64,000 nucleotides of DNA. It comes from Pseudomonadaceae bacterium. GTDB lineage: Bacteria; Pseudomonadota; Gammaproteobacteria; Pseudomonadales; Pseudomonadaceae. Below are positions 28,449-38,682 of the stretch, one piece after another. The stretch spans positions 248,001 to 312,000 of the forward strand of contig CAAFUS010000017.1 of the NCBI GenBank assembly GCA_900766265.1, read 5' to 3'. Within the stretch, counting starts at the first letter, position 1, and each line of letters opens with the position of its first letter. Below the pieces are notes generated by a model that did not search any database, had not been told where the DNA came from, and saw only the letters and a list, made by a program, of their open reading frames with translations. Made by a program: the position numbers and the translations under genes.

Positions 28449-28943
28449 TCAGCGGGTGGCGAACCCGAGCTGCCGCCAGCCTTCGTAGACTGCCACCGCC
28501 ACCGTGTTGGACAGGTTCAGGCTGCGGCTGTCAGGTTGCATCGGCAGCCGCAGGCGCTGCGACTCGGGAAAGGCGTCGCGAATTTCCGGCGGCAGGCCCC
28601 GGCTCTCCGGGCCGAACAAAAAGGCATCGCCACGCCGAAAGCTCACCTCGTGAAAGGGCTGCGAGCCCTTGGTGGTGAAGGCGAACAGCCGGGGGCCGTC
28701 CTCTGAAGGAGCGCTGCCGGGGCGGAGCAGACCGAGCAGGTCCAGGCAGCTCTCCAGATCCGGGTGACGCTGCAAGGGCGCGTATTCGTGATAATCCAGG
28801 CCGGCGCGGCGCAGACGCTTGTCGTCCAACTCGAAGCCCAGCGGTTCGATCAGGTGCAGGCCGCACCCGGTGTTGGCGCAGAGCCTGATAATGTTGCCGG
28901 TATTGGGCGGAATCTCCGGCTGGAAGAGGATCACGTGGAACAT
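28449..28943 (-). CDS. trmL: tRNA (cytidine(34)-2'-O)-methyltransferase TrmL
   Basis: About 164 residues, SPOUT fold. MFHVILFQPEIPPNTGNIIR at the N-terminus, FLFGPESRGLP in the middle and LRLPMQPDSRSLNLSNTVAV near the end form the knotted SAM site. It methylates the wobble ribose of two tRNA-Leu species. The ATG at 28943 is the family start; a GTG at 28952 is less likely. Its start codon overlaps the start of the divergent next gene within the same CATG. Confidence 0.93.
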   Translation of the reverse strand: MFHVILFQPEIPPNTGNIIRLCANTGCGLHLIEPLGFELDDKRLRRAGLDYHEYAPLQRHPDLESCLDLLGLLRPGSAPSEDGPRLFAFTTKGSQPFHEVSFRRGDAFLFGPESRGLPPEIRDAFPESQRLRLPMQPDSRSLNLSNTVAVAVYEGWRQLGFATR

Positions 28944-29382
28944 GCAGGACACCGATCGGGAAGACGACCGTCATTCTACTGCGCCAGAAGATCCGCGGCC
29001 GCGCTTGTGGCGTCGCTTCCTGGCCTCGCTGGCCCTGATCGGCCTGCTGGTGGGGGTGATGATCGGTCGGCTCACGGCGCCCGGCCCAGTCGAGCTGCTG
29101 GCGGTCGAGCCCTTCGGCGAGGGGCTGCAGCTCTGGTTCAGCCGCGAGCCGCCGCGTCAGGAGCAGCATCTGGATGGCGCTTTCGCCATGCTCTTCGAGT
29201 CGAAGGGAGCGGCGAGCGACGGTCGGTTGGACGGCACGGCGGGAATCGTCAGCTGGCGGCTGCAGAACACCGAACGCGGCCTGCTGCTGCACTTCGTCGC
29301 GACCCGCCCGCTGCAAGCGACCCTCAACGAGCGCGAGGAAGACGGGCGCTGGGGCCTGAGGGTTTCGCTCACGCCGCAGTGA
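28942..29382 (+). CDS. Conserved hypothetical membrane-anchored protein
   Basis: About 146 residues: a charged N-terminus of about 25 residues, one transmembrane helix (FLASLALIGLLVGVMIGRL), then a soluble, probably periplasmic, domain of about 100 residues. No known domain is recognised. It occupies the place of the hypothetical gene next to ntrC in P. aeruginosa. The ATG at 28942 shares a CATG with the trmL start, leaving no private leader; a later start is possible, but the helix must be kept. Confidence 0.7.
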   Translation: MQDTDREDDRHSTAPEDPRPRLWRRFLASLALIGLLVGVMIGRLTAPGPVELLAVEPFGEGLQLWFSREPPRQEQHLDGAFAMLFESKGAASDGRLDGTAGIVSWRLQNTERGLLLHFVATRPLQATLNEREEDGRWGLRVSLTPQ

Positions 29383-29405
29383 TGCAGACGATGACGGCAG
29401 AACCG

Positions 29406-29433
29406 AAAAGCCCGGCGGACGCCGGGCTTTTTC
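29406..29433. terminator. Bidirectional intrinsic terminator
   Basis: AAAAGCCCGGC/GCCGGGCTTTT stem around a short GGAC loop, flanked by A-run and T-run, between the convergent hypothetical gene and ntrC. It can work in both directions. Confidence 0.9.
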
Positions 29434-29442
29434 GCAGGGCGG

Positions 29443-30875
<1,433 letters not shown>

Positions 30876-30879
<4 letters not shown>

Positions 30880-31958
30880 GGGGCAGGGGCTCCTTGTTCG
30901 AGCGGCAGGAAGACCGAGAAGGTGGTGTGGCCGGGATGGCTCTCACACTCGATCAGACCCTGGTGCTGACTGATGATGTTCTGGGTAATGGCCAGGCCGA
31001 GCCCGGTGCCGTCGGGACGCCCGCTGACCATCGGATAGAAGAGCGTGTTCTGCAGCTCGGCCGGAATGCCCGGCCCGTTGTCCTGGATCTCGATGCGGGT
31101 CACCAGCCGGTGGCGGATATGGCCAATGGTGAACTGGCGCAGGGTGCGCGTACGCAGCGTGATGCGACCTAGCCCCAGGTCGCTCTGGCTGGCCAGCGCC
31201 TGCATGGCGTTGCGCACGATGTTGAGCACCGCCTGGATCATCTGCTCGCGGTCCATCAGGACTTCGGGAATGCTCGGGTCGTAGTCGCGCACCAGAATGA
31301 GGCCGCCCTGGCTTTCGGCTTCGATCAGGTTGGCGACGCGCTCGAGCACTTCATGGATATTCGTCATCGACAGCGACGGCAACTTGTTCGAGCCGAGCAT
31401 GCGGTCTACAAGGTTTCGCAGGCGGTCGGCCTCTTCGATGATCACTTCGGTGTAGTCGCGCAACTGCTCGTCGGGCAGCTCGCGGGCGAGCAGCTGCGCG
31501 GCGCCCCGGATACCGCCCAGCGGGTTCTTGATCTCGTGGGCCAGGCCGCGCACCAGCATCTTGGTGGTTTCCTGCTTGGACAGCTGGGCTTCTTCCTTGG
31601 TGATGCGCAGCAGCCGGTCGCGGGGGTGCACCTCGAGCAGCAACATGGTTTCCCGGCGGCCGAGAATCGGCGTCACCGCGTAGTCAACGGTCAGGGTGTT
31701 GCCGTTCACCGAACTCAGCACCGCCTCGCGCTTGGTGAACGGGTGGGCTTCCTGCACCGCCTGGCGCAGCGCCGCGAGGGCTTCGGGCGACTCGGTGAAC
31801 AGCTCGCTGATGAACTGGCCGTGGCTACGTTGTCCGCTCACCGCCAGCAGCATCTCGGCGGCCGGGTTCATGTACTCCAGGCGCAGCTTGGAGTTGAGCA
31901 GCAGCGTCGCCGTGGTGAGATTTTCCAGCAGCAGGCTCTGTAGGGCATCGTTGATCAT
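30876..31958 (-). CDS. ntrB: Nitrogen sensor kinase NtrB (NRII)
   Basis: A 360-residue soluble kinase with an N-terminal PAS domain (LLLNSKLRLEYMNPAAEMLL), the H-box GLAHEIKNPLGGIRGAAQLL with the phospho-His, the N-box NIVRNAMQAL and the ATP lid DNGPGIP ... GRPDGTGLGLAI. It controls NtrC together with PII protein. An NtrC-type palindrome lies about 145 bases before the ATG, suggesting autoregulation of ntrBC. Confidence 0.97.
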
Positions 31959-32101
31959 GGCTTGTCTGCATTCGGTGGATGAGCATGAAATGCAAGAAGC
32001 AAACCAAAGCGCGCCATAGCGGCGCAGGCCTGCATAGCGCGGCGCCCCTCAGGGCGCGCGCTGAACCAAAATGGTGTTTGAGGAGCGGGAAAGCAAGCTG
32101 A

Positions 32102-32118
32102 TGCACCAATAAAGTGCA
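32102..32118 (-). promoter_or_regulatory. Candidate NtrC-binding site upstream of ntrBC
   Basis: TGCACCAATAAAGTGCA matches the NtrC pattern TGCACC-N5-GGTGCA with one change. It is 144-160 bases before the ntrB ATG and just beyond the 3' end of the DUF4124 gene. No clean -24/-12 element was found between it and ntrB, so it may act through another promoter type or as a repressor site. Confidence 0.6.
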
Positions 32119-32126
32119 AGCGGCGA

Positions 32127-32750
32127 TCAGAAAAAGGGCAGGATGCTCATGCCGCCTTCTTCCTTGGGCTTGTCCTTGATCGGGCATTCGGGCCGCACGC
32201 CGTAATCATCCTTCTTGCAGGGATTGACCATGCGTTTCTGGGCCAGGGAGATGCGTCTCATGTGGAAGGGCTGGCTGGGGGTCTTTTCCAGGATGCGCCC
32301 GCCCTGGTCAATGATCTCCACCGAGATGTGGTGGGTGCCGCGATCGATGTTGCTCAAGGCGAAGACAGGGCTTCGGCCAGGCGATCCGCTGACCTGGCCG
32401 TCGAGGATCAGGCGGTAGGCATGGCCTTCCTGCAGGGCGGGATCGCTGGTGGCAGTGACGATCAGATCGCCCGCGTTGTTGTTGATGGTCGCGTCCGGGC
32501 CGGGCACCAGAATCCGCAGCAGACCATAGGGCAGTGCTGGCTCGGGCTCTTTGTCGGCCGCCTGGGGTGGCGGCGAGAGGCGGCGCGTCTGCGGTGCCGG
32601 CATGGCGTTGGAAGGTGCCAGTTCGATGACCTTGGCCCCCTCCGTCGGCCGGTCGGTGAAGACCCGATTGCCGTCCTGGTCGATGTAGGTATAGACCTGG
32701 GCCATGGCCAGCGGGCTGAACAGCATCAGGCAAAGCAGCAGATGACGCAT
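32127..32750 (-). CDS. DUF4124 domain-containing exported protein
   Basis: About 207 residues. A signal peptide (MRHLLLCLMLFSPLAMA, cleavage after AMA) is followed by the DUF4124 motif QVYTYIDQDGNRVFTDRPTEG and, further on, a beta-rich domain that may be immunoglobulin-like (HAYRLILDGQV, IDRGTHHISVEIIDQGG). The function is unknown. It is a paralogue of the next gene upstream: both share DUF4124, a Pro-rich linker and the same C-terminal domain pattern. The two are three bases apart and probably co-transcribed. Confidence 0.8.
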   Translation of the reverse strand: MRHLLLCLMLFSPLAMAQVYTYIDQDGNRVFTDRPTEGAKVIELAPSNAMPAPQTRRLSPPPQAADKEPEPALPYGLLRILVPGPDATINNNAGDLIVTATSDPALQEGHAYRLILDGQVSGSPGRSPVFALSNIDRGTHHISVEIIDQGGRILEKTPSQPFHMRRISLAQKRMVNPCKKDDYGVRPECPIKDKPKEEGGMSILPFF

Positions 32751-32753
32751 GGG

Positions 32754-33323
32754 CTACGGCGCTTTCTTGGGGGGAGCGGGCAGTGTCGGTTTGGGGCGTA
32801 GCGCCGGGCTGCTGGTGTTGACCCGCTGGATGGTGAAGACCTCCGGCGCGCTCTGCTGGATCGAGCGGCCGTCTGCCAGGACCTCGACGGCCAGGCTGTG
32901 CTCGCCACGATCGACGTTGACCAGTTGCAGCATCGGCACGTTGCTCGGCTGTCCGTAGGGTTGCCCGTCGAGCACCAGGCGCAGGCTGTGGCCGGGGCGC
33001 AGTGCAGGTTCGATGGATACGCCGACGCTGAAGGTGCCGTTGTTGGCGCGCAGCGCTTCCTCGTCCGGGATGCCGACCAGCGCCAATTGCGAATAAGGTG
33101 CGGCGCCCTTGGTCTTCTCGCTGTCAGACGGCAGCGGGGGCGGCGGGGCGGGTGTCTTTATGTCGACGGTATTGGTGGGCGGCAGCTCGACCGACTCGGC
33201 GCTGACCCCGTCCGGCGGCTGGTTGGTGAAGACCGTGTTGCCGTTGGCATCCGTGTATTTGTAGATCTGTGCCGCAGCTGGCAGGGCCGCAAGCAAGATC
33301 AGGCTGGCGAGCAGGGCGCGCAT
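32754..33323 (-). CDS. DUF4124 domain-containing exported protein, paralogue
   Basis: About 189 residues: signal peptide MRALLASLILLAALPAAA, DUF4124 motif QIYKYTDANGNTVFTNQPPDG, a Pro-rich linker, then the domain with LRLVLDGQPYGQ and VNVDRGEHSLAVEVLADG. It is a tandem paralogue of the gene downstream; such a pair sits between ntrB and glnA in other pseudomonads. The ATG at 33323 was chosen because it begins the signal peptide. Role unknown, probably cell-envelope. Confidence 0.8.
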   Translation of the reverse strand: MRALLASLILLAALPAAAQIYKYTDANGNTVFTNQPPDGVSAESVELPPTNTVDIKTPAPPPPLPSDSEKTKGAAPYSQLALVGIPDEEALRANNGTFSVGVSIEPALRPGHSLRLVLDGQPYGQPSNVPMLQLVNVDRGEHSLAVEVLADGRSIQQSAPEVFTIQRVNTSSPALRPKPTLPAPPKKAP

Positions 33324-33430
33324 GTCCGGTCTCCCGTCGAGGTGAAAGGCTAAGATTGCACCGGCACCGGTCGCTGGCAAGCGCAACGATACGGCCGTGT
33401 GAGCCTGTGCCCGTTGTCCGGCCCAAACGA

Positions 33431-33457
33431 AAGAGGCCTCCCGAAGGAGGCCTCTCG
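33431..33457 (-). terminator. Intrinsic terminator of glnA
   Basis: A perfect 10-bp stem (AGAGGCCTCC/GGAGGCCTCT) with a four-base loop lies 21 bases after the glnA stop. On the minus strand it is followed by a short TTT. Confidence 0.8.
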
Positions 33458-33477
33458 TCACGCGTGTGCCGCAGGAA

Positions 33478-34881
33478 TCAGACGCTGTAGTACAGGTCGT
33501 ATTCGAGCGGGTGTACGAAGGTGCGAACCTTGATTTCCTCGGCCGCCTTCAGCTCGATGTAGGCGTCGATGAACTCGTCGGTGAACACGCCACCCTTGGT
33601 CAGGAACGCGCGGTCGGCGTCCAGGGCTTCCAGGGCTTCCTTCAGGCTGCCGCAGACCTGCGGGATGTTGGCCGCTTCTTCCGGCGGCAAGTCGTACAGG
33701 TTCTTGTCGGCAGCATCGCCGGGGTGGATCTTGTTCTGGATGCCGTCCAGGCCAGCCATCAGCAGCGCGGCGAAGCACAGGTACGGGTTGGCAGCCGGGT
33801 CCGGGAAGCGCGCTTCGATACGGCGGGCTTTCGGGCTGTTGACGTAGGGGATGCGGATCGAGGCGGAGCGGTTGCGAGCCGAGTAGGCCAGCATCACCGG
33901 GGCTTCGAAGCCCGGAACCAGACGCTTGTACGAGTTGGTGGCCGGGTTGGTGAAGCCGTTCAGTGCCTTGCCGTGCTTGATGATGCCGCCGATGAAGTAC
34001 AGGGCGGTATCGGACAGGCCGGCATAGCCTTCACCTGCGAAGGTGTTCTTGCCGTCCTTGGAGATCGACATGTGCACGTGCATGCCCGAGCCGTTGTCGC
34101 CGTACAGGGGCTTGGGCATGAAGGTCACGGTCTTGCCGTAGGCATCGGCGACGTTGTGCACGCAGTACTTGAGGGTCTGGACTTCGTCGGCCTTGGCCAC
34201 CAGGGTGTTGAACTTCACGCCGATCTCGTTCTGGCCTGCAGTCGCCACTTCGTGGTGGTGAACTTCAACGACCAGGCCCATTTCTTCCAGGGCGTTGCAC
34301 ATGGCGGTGCGGATTTCGTGGTCGTGATCGACCGGCGGTACCGGGAAGTAGCCGCCCTTGACGCCCGGACGGTGGCCCTTGTTGCCGCCTTCGATGTCAG
34401 CGTCGGTGTTCCAGGAAGCCTGCTCGGAGTAGATCTTGAACATCGAGCCGGAGATGTCGGACTTGAATTTCACTTCGTCGAAGATGAAGAACTCCGGCTC
34501 CGGACCGACGAACACGGTGTCACCGATGCCGGTGGACTTCATGTATTCCTCGGCGCGGCGCGCGATACCGCGCGGGTCACGCTCGTAGCCCTGCATGGTC
34601 GAGGGCTCGATGATGTCGCAGACCAGGATCAGGGTCGGCTCTTCGGTGAACGGATCCAGCACCGCGGTGCTGTCGTCCGGCATCAGGATCATGTCGGAGG
34701 CTTCGATGCCTTTCCAGCCGGCGATGGAGGAACCGTCGAACATCTTGCCGTGCTCGAAGAAATCGTCGTCGGCGTCGCGAGCCGGCATGGTCACGTGCTG
34801 CTGCTTGCCTTTAGTGTCCGTGAAGCGCAGATCAATCCACTTCACATCGTAATCTTTGATCAGTTGAAGCGACTTCGACAT
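33478..34881 (-). CDS. glnA: Glutamine synthetase type I
   Basis: A 467-residue GSI-beta enzyme making glutamine from glutamate, ammonia and ATP. It begins MSKSLQLIKDYDVKWIDLRF, has the substrate loop MFDGSSIAGWKGIEASDM, and carries the adenylylation tyrosine in NLYDLPPEEAANIP near the C-terminus, so it is probably controlled by GlnE. The ATG at 34881 is the conserved start. Upstream lie a textbook sigma-54 promoter and an NtrC-type site. Confidence 0.98.
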   Translation of the reverse strand: MSKSLQLIKDYDVKWIDLRFTDTKGKQQHVTMPARDADDDFFEHGKMFDGSSIAGWKGIEASDMILMPDDSTAVLDPFTEEPTLILVCDIIEPSTMQGYERDPRGIARRAEEYMKSTGIGDTVFVGPEPEFFIFDEVKFKSDISGSMFKIYSEQASWNTDADIEGGNKGHRPGVKGGYFPVPPVDHDHEIRTAMCNALEEMGLVVEVHHHEVATAGQNEIGVKFNTLVAKADEVQTLKYCVHNVADAYGKTVTFMPKPLYGDNGSGMHVHMSISKDGKNTFAGEGYAGLSDTALYFIGGIIKHGKALNGFTNPATNSYKRLVPGFEAPVMLAYSARNRSASIRIPYVNSPKARRIEARFPDPAANPYLCFAALLMAGLDGIQNKIHPGDAADKNLYDLPPEEAANIPQVCGSLKEALEALDADRAFLTKGGVFTDEFIDAYIELKAAEEIKVRTFVHPLEYDLYYSV

Positions 34882-34974
34882 GGTTTTCTCCAAGTGGTGG
34901 AAGCATGGCAGAGCTTCCGAATCAGGATGAAGCCGGGCGGGGATGTTCCGCCTTGGCAACCTGCCTCACAAGGG

Positions 34975-34990
34975 AGCAAATTGCATGCCA
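34975..34990 (-). promoter_or_regulatory. Sigma-54 (-24/-12) promoter of glnA
   Basis: Read on the minus strand the sequence is TGGCATGCAATTTGCT, matching the RpoN consensus TGGCAC-N5-TTGC with the -24 GG and -12 GC exactly 10 bases apart. It lies 94-109 bases before the glnA ATG, downstream of the NtrC-type site. Confidence 0.85.
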
Positions 34991-35064
34991 CTGCCCCAAG
35001 GTTGGGTCCGGACCAGCGAAATCGGGCTGGAAAGCAGCAGGCGGCCCCACGAAGGCTCCGTATT

Positions 35065-35081
35065 TGCACTTAATTAGTGCA
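35065..35081. promoter_or_regulatory. NtrC-binding enhancer site of glnA
   Basis: TGCACTTAATTAGTGCA has perfectly paired TGCACT/AGTGCA half-sites around a 5-base centre, as in the NtrC consensus. It is 75 bases upstream of the -24 element, a normal enhancer distance. A second, weak half-site may lie near 35107. Confidence 0.75.
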
Positions 35082-35209
35082 TTGCTTGGAGATTTTGTTC
35101 GTTAATGGTGCGCAGCGGCTCCGCCGATGAAAGTTGATTAAAGGTTGATCACTTTCCGCTATACTCCGCCCCCCTCTTTTTCCGGTCGTGCAGACGTCCT
35201 CGTTTCCCC

Positions 35210-36697
35210 ATGAAGCTGATCGTCAAGGTTTTCCCTGAAATCACCATCAAGAGCCGGCCCGTGCGCAAGCGGTTCATTCGCCAGCTGGCGAAGAACATCC
35301 GTGCCGTGCTGCGTGATCTCGACCCTGCGCTCTCGGTGGACGGCGAGTGGGACAACCTCGAGGTGGAGACCGCCGTCACCGAGCCCAGGACGCTGCGCGA
35401 GATGATCGAGCGGCTGCGCTGCACGCCGGGCATCGGGCACTTCCTGGAAGTGCACGAATACCCCTTGGGCGATCTGGACGACATCGTCGAGAAGTGCAAG
35501 GCGCACTACGCCGACCGTCTGCCGGGCAAGATCTTCGCGGTGCGCTGCAAGCGCGCCGGCAAGCACCCGTTCAGCTCGATGGACGTCGAGCGTCACGTCG
35601 GCAGCCAACTGCGCCAGCAATGCGGCGCCGCGGGCATCTCGCTGAAGGAGCCCGAGGTTCAGGTGCGCATGGAAATTCGCAACCAGCGCCTGTTCGTCGT
35701 CCACCGCCAGCACGACAGCGTCGGCGGCTATCCGCTCGGTGCGCTGGAACAGACCCTTGTGCTGATGTCCGGCGGTTTCGACTCGACCGTGGCGGCCTAC
35801 CAGATGATGAGCCGCGGACTGCTGACCCATTTCTGCTTCTTCAACCTGGGCGGGCGCGCCCATGAGCTGGGCGTGATGGAAGTCGCCCACTATCTATGGA
35901 AGAAGTTCGGCAGTTCCCACCGTGTGCTGTTCATCAGCGTGCCGTTCGAAGAAGTAGTCGGCGAGATTCTCGAGAAGGTAGACAACAGCCAGATGGGCGT
36001 GGTGTTGAAGCGCATGATGCTGCGCGCCGCGACGCAGGTCGCCGAGCGGCTGCAGATCGATGCGCTGGTGACCGGCGAGGCGATCTCCCAGGTCTCCAGC
36101 CAGACGCTGCCGAATCTCTCGGTGATCGATTCGGCGACCGACATGCTAGTGCTGCGCCCGCTGGTCGCCAGCCACAAGCAGGACATCATCGACACCGCGA
36201 CCGCCATCGGCACGGCCGAGTTCGCTCGTCACATGCCCGAGTACTGCGGGGTCATCTCGGTCAACCCGACCACTCGCGCCAAGCGGGCCCGCATCGAGTA
36301 CGAAGAAAAGCAGTTCGACATGGCGATTCTACAGCGTGCGCTGGACAACGCCCGTCAGGTGTCCATTGACCGCGTGATCGACGAACTGGGCAAGGACCTG
36401 CCGATCGAAGAAGTCCCCGAGGCGCTGCCCGGGCAGGTGATTCTTGACATTCGTCACCCCGACAGCGCCGAGGACGAACCCCTCCAGCTGCCGGGCATCG
36501 AAGTGCAACCGGTGCCTTTCTATGCGCTCAACAGCCGCTTCAAGGAGCTGGATGAAAACCGCCAGTACCTGCTGTACTGCGATAAAGGTGTCATGAGCCG
36601 CCTGCATGCTCATCACCTGATGAGCGAAGGGCACCAGAACGTGCGGGTCTATCGGCCTGCGAGCCAGAAGCCAGAAGCCGGAAGCCGGAAGCCATGA
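35210..36697 (+). CDS. thiI: tRNA 4-thiouridine synthase ThiI with rhodanese domain
   Basis: A 495-residue protein: ferredoxin-like and THUMP domains (to about residue 170), a PP-loop adenylation domain (LVLMSGGFDSTVAAYQMM) and a C-terminal rhodanese domain with its reactive Cys in LLYCDKGVMSR. It adds sulfur to U8 of tRNA and, in some bacteria, feeds thiamine synthesis. The last dozen residues (SQKPEAGSRKP) are encoded by a GAAGCC tandem tract and look like a stop-codon displacement into repeat DNA. Confidence 0.95.
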   Translation: MKLIVKVFPEITIKSRPVRKRFIRQLAKNIRAVLRDLDPALSVDGEWDNLEVETAVTEPRTLREMIERLRCTPGIGHFLEVHEYPLGDLDDIVEKCKAHYADRLPGKIFAVRCKRAGKHPFSSMDVERHVGSQLRQQCGAAGISLKEPEVQVRMEIRNQRLFVVHRQHDSVGGYPLGALEQTLVLMSGGFDSTVAAYQMMSRGLLTHFCFFNLGGRAHELGVMEVAHYLWKKFGSSHRVLFISVPFEEVVGEILEKVDNSQMGVVLKRMMLRAATQVAERLQIDALVTGEAISQVSSQTLPNLSVIDSATDMLVLRPLVASHKQDIIDTATAIGTAEFARHMPEYCGVISVNPTTRAKRARIEYEEKQFDMAILQRALDNARQVSIDRVIDELGKDLPIEEVPEALPGQVILDIRHPDSAEDEPLQLPGIEVQPVPFYALNSRFKELDENRQYLLYCDKGVMSRLHAHHLMSEGHQNVRVYRPASQKPEAGSRKP

Positions 36698-36800
36698 GCA
36701 ACCGTCCTGCCAATTGCGTCATCATCCGCCGCAAGCAGCCTCCCGATGCGGCCCGTTTCTGCTTTGTACTTCCCGTTTCGGCTTAAAGCTCCAGCTTCCC
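36663..36800. repeat. GAAGCC tandem tract and inverted counterpart around thiI end
   Basis: Four to five degenerate AGAAGCC/GGAAGCC units occupy 36663-36694, running through the thiI stop. The complementary-type sequence GCTTAAAGCTCCAGCTTCCC follows at 36781-36800, just before the typA start, so the transcript could fold here. A related tract follows algR. Confidence 0.55.
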
Positions 36801-36815
36801 TTTAGGAAACACACA

Positions 36816-38636
36816 GTGATCGAGAATCTACGCAACATCGCCATCATCGCCCACGTCGACCATGGCAAGACCACCCTCGTCGACAAGCTGCTCAAGCTGT
36901 CCGGTACCCTTGACCGCAAGGAAGCCGAAAGCGAGCGCGTGATGGACTCCAACGACCAGGAAAAGGAACGCGGCATCACCATCCTGGCCAAGAACACCGC
37001 TATCAAGTGGAACGGCTACAACATCAACATCGTCGACACCCCCGGCCACGCCGACTTCGGCGGTGAGGTCGAGCGCGTGATGAGCATGGTCGACTCCGTG
37101 CTGCTGGTGGTCGATGCCCAGGACGGCCCCATGCCTCAGACCCGGTTCGTGACCCAGAAGGCCTTCAAGGCCGGCCTGCGTCCGATCGTGGTTGTGAACA
37201 AGATCGACCGTCCGGGCGCCCGTCCTGACTGGGTCATCGACCAGATCTTCGACCTGTTCGACAACCTCGGCGCCACCGACGAGCAGCTGGACTTCCCGAT
37301 CGTCTACGCCAGCGCCCTGAACGGCATCGCCGGCATGGACCACGAGAAGATGGACGACAACATGGACGCACTGTTCCAGGCGATCATCGACCACGTCCCG
37401 GCACCGGTCGTCGATTCCAACGGCCCGTTCCAGATGCAGATCTCCCAGCTGGACTACAACAGCTTCCTCGGCGTGATCGGCATCGGCCGCATCGCCCGCG
37501 GCAAGGTCAAGTCCAACACCCCGGTGGTCGCCGTCGATGCCAAGGGCAACAAGCGTAACGGCCGCATCCTCAAGATCATGGGCCACCACGGCCTGCAGCG
37601 CGTGGAAGTGGCCGAAGCCGAGGCGGGTGACATCGTCTGCGTCAGCGGCATGGACGAACTCTTCATCTCCGACACCCTGTGCGACCCGCAGGCCGTCGAG
37701 GCGCTGCCGCCGCTGACCGTCGACCAGCCGACCGTGAGCATGACCTTCCAGGTCAACGACTCGCCGTTCGCCGGCAAGGAAGGCAAGTTCGTTACCAGCC
37801 GCAACATCAAGGACCGTCTGGAGAAGGAGCTGCTGCACAACGTCGCGCTGCGCGTCGAGCCAGGCGACAGCCCAGAGAAGTTCAAGGTCTCCGGCCGCGG
37901 TGAGCTGCACCTGTCGGTACTCATCGAAACCATGCGCCGCGAAGGCTTCGAACTGGCCGTGGGCCGTCCGGAAGTGGTGATCATCGAGAACGAGGCCGGC
38001 GAGAAGCAGGAGCCGTACGAGAACGTCACCATCGACATCGAAGAGCAGCATCAGGGCTCGGTGATGGAGCAGATGGGCCTGCGCAAGGGCGATCTGTCCA
38101 ACATGATCCCCGACGGCAAGGGCCGGGTGCGCCTGGAATACACCATCCCGGCGCGCGGCCTGATCGGCTTCCGCAACAACTTCCTGACCCTGACCTCGGG
38201 CACCGGCATCCTGACCTCGACCTTCAGCCACTACGGCCCGATCAAGGCCGGTGAGGTGACCAACCGCCAGAACGGCGTGCTGGTCTCCATGGCCACCGGT
38301 ACCGCGCTGACCTACTCGCTGGAAACCCTGCAGAGCCGCGGCAAGCTGTTCCTCGGCCCTGGCGACGAGATCTACGAAGGCCAGCTGGCCGGCATCAACA
38401 GCCGCGACAACGACCTGGTGATCAACCCCACCAAGGGCAAGAAGCTCGACAACATGCGCGCTTCGGGCAAGGACGAAGTCATCGCCCTGGTTCCGCCGAT
38501 CCGCTTCACCCTGGAGCAGGCGCTGGAATTCATCGCCGACGACGAGCTGGTGGAGGTGACCCCCAAGTCCATCCGCCTGCGCAAGAAGCTGCTCAATGAG
38601 AACGACCGCAAGCGCTACGAGCGCGCCAAGGTCTGA
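36816..38636 (+). CDS. typA: Ribosome-associated GTPase TypA/BipA
   Basis: A 606-residue translational GTPase: IAHVDHGKTTLVDKLL (G1), DTPGHADFGGEVERVM (G3), VVVNKIDRPGARPDW (G4), EF-G-like domains III and V, and the TypA-specific C-terminal domain (RNNFLTLTSGTGILTSTFSH). It acts in 50S assembly and stress or cold adaptation. The start is GTG at 36816, preceded by AGGAAA, giving the normal length and the N-terminus IENLRNIAIIAHVDHGK. A strong terminator follows, and the CDI island begins beyond it. Confidence 0.97.
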   Translation: MIENLRNIAIIAHVDHGKTTLVDKLLKLSGTLDRKEAESERVMDSNDQEKERGITILAKNTAIKWNGYNINIVDTPGHADFGGEVERVMSMVDSVLLVVDAQDGPMPQTRFVTQKAFKAGLRPIVVVNKIDRPGARPDWVIDQIFDLFDNLGATDEQLDFPIVYASALNGIAGMDHEKMDDNMDALFQAIIDHVPAPVVDSNGPFQMQISQLDYNSFLGVIGIGRIARGKVKSNTPVVAVDAKGNKRNGRILKIMGHHGLQRVEVAEAEAGDIVCVSGMDELFISDTLCDPQAVEALPPLTVDQPTVSMTFQVNDSPFAGKEGKFVTSRNIKDRLEKELLHNVALRVEPGDSPEKFKVSGRGELHLSVLIETMRREGFELAVGRPEVVIIENEAGEKQEPYENVTIDIEEQHQGSVMEQMGLRKGDLSNMIPDGKGRVRLEYTIPARGLIGFRNNFLTLTSGTGILTSTFSHYGPIKAGEVTNRQNGVLVSMATGTALTYSLETLQSRGKLFLGPGDEIYEGQLAGINSRDNDLVINPTKGKKLDNMRASGKDEVIALVPPIRFTLEQALEFIADDELVEVTPKSIRLRKKLLNENDRKRYERAKV

Positions 38637-38651
38637 TCGACGGGTGAGTGA

Positions 38652-38682
38652 CAAAAAGCCGACCCTAGGGTCGGCTTTTTTG
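38652..38682 (+). terminator. Intrinsic terminator of typA
   Basis: AAAAAGCCGACCC/GGGTCGGCTTTTT hairpin with a two-base TA loop and a following T-run, 15 bases after the typA stop. Confidence 0.92.

Noticed and set aside
29383..29442. Possible NrsZ-type nitrogen-regulated small RNA downstream of ntrC, as known in P. aeruginosa
   Set aside because: Only 60 bases separate ntrC from the convergent gene and they hold a bidirectional terminator, so there is no room for the RNA at this place.
36828..38654. Long open frame antisense to typA (about 600 codons)
   Set aside because: It mirrors the GC-rich codon structure of typA and has no recognisable protein features; the sense gene is certain.
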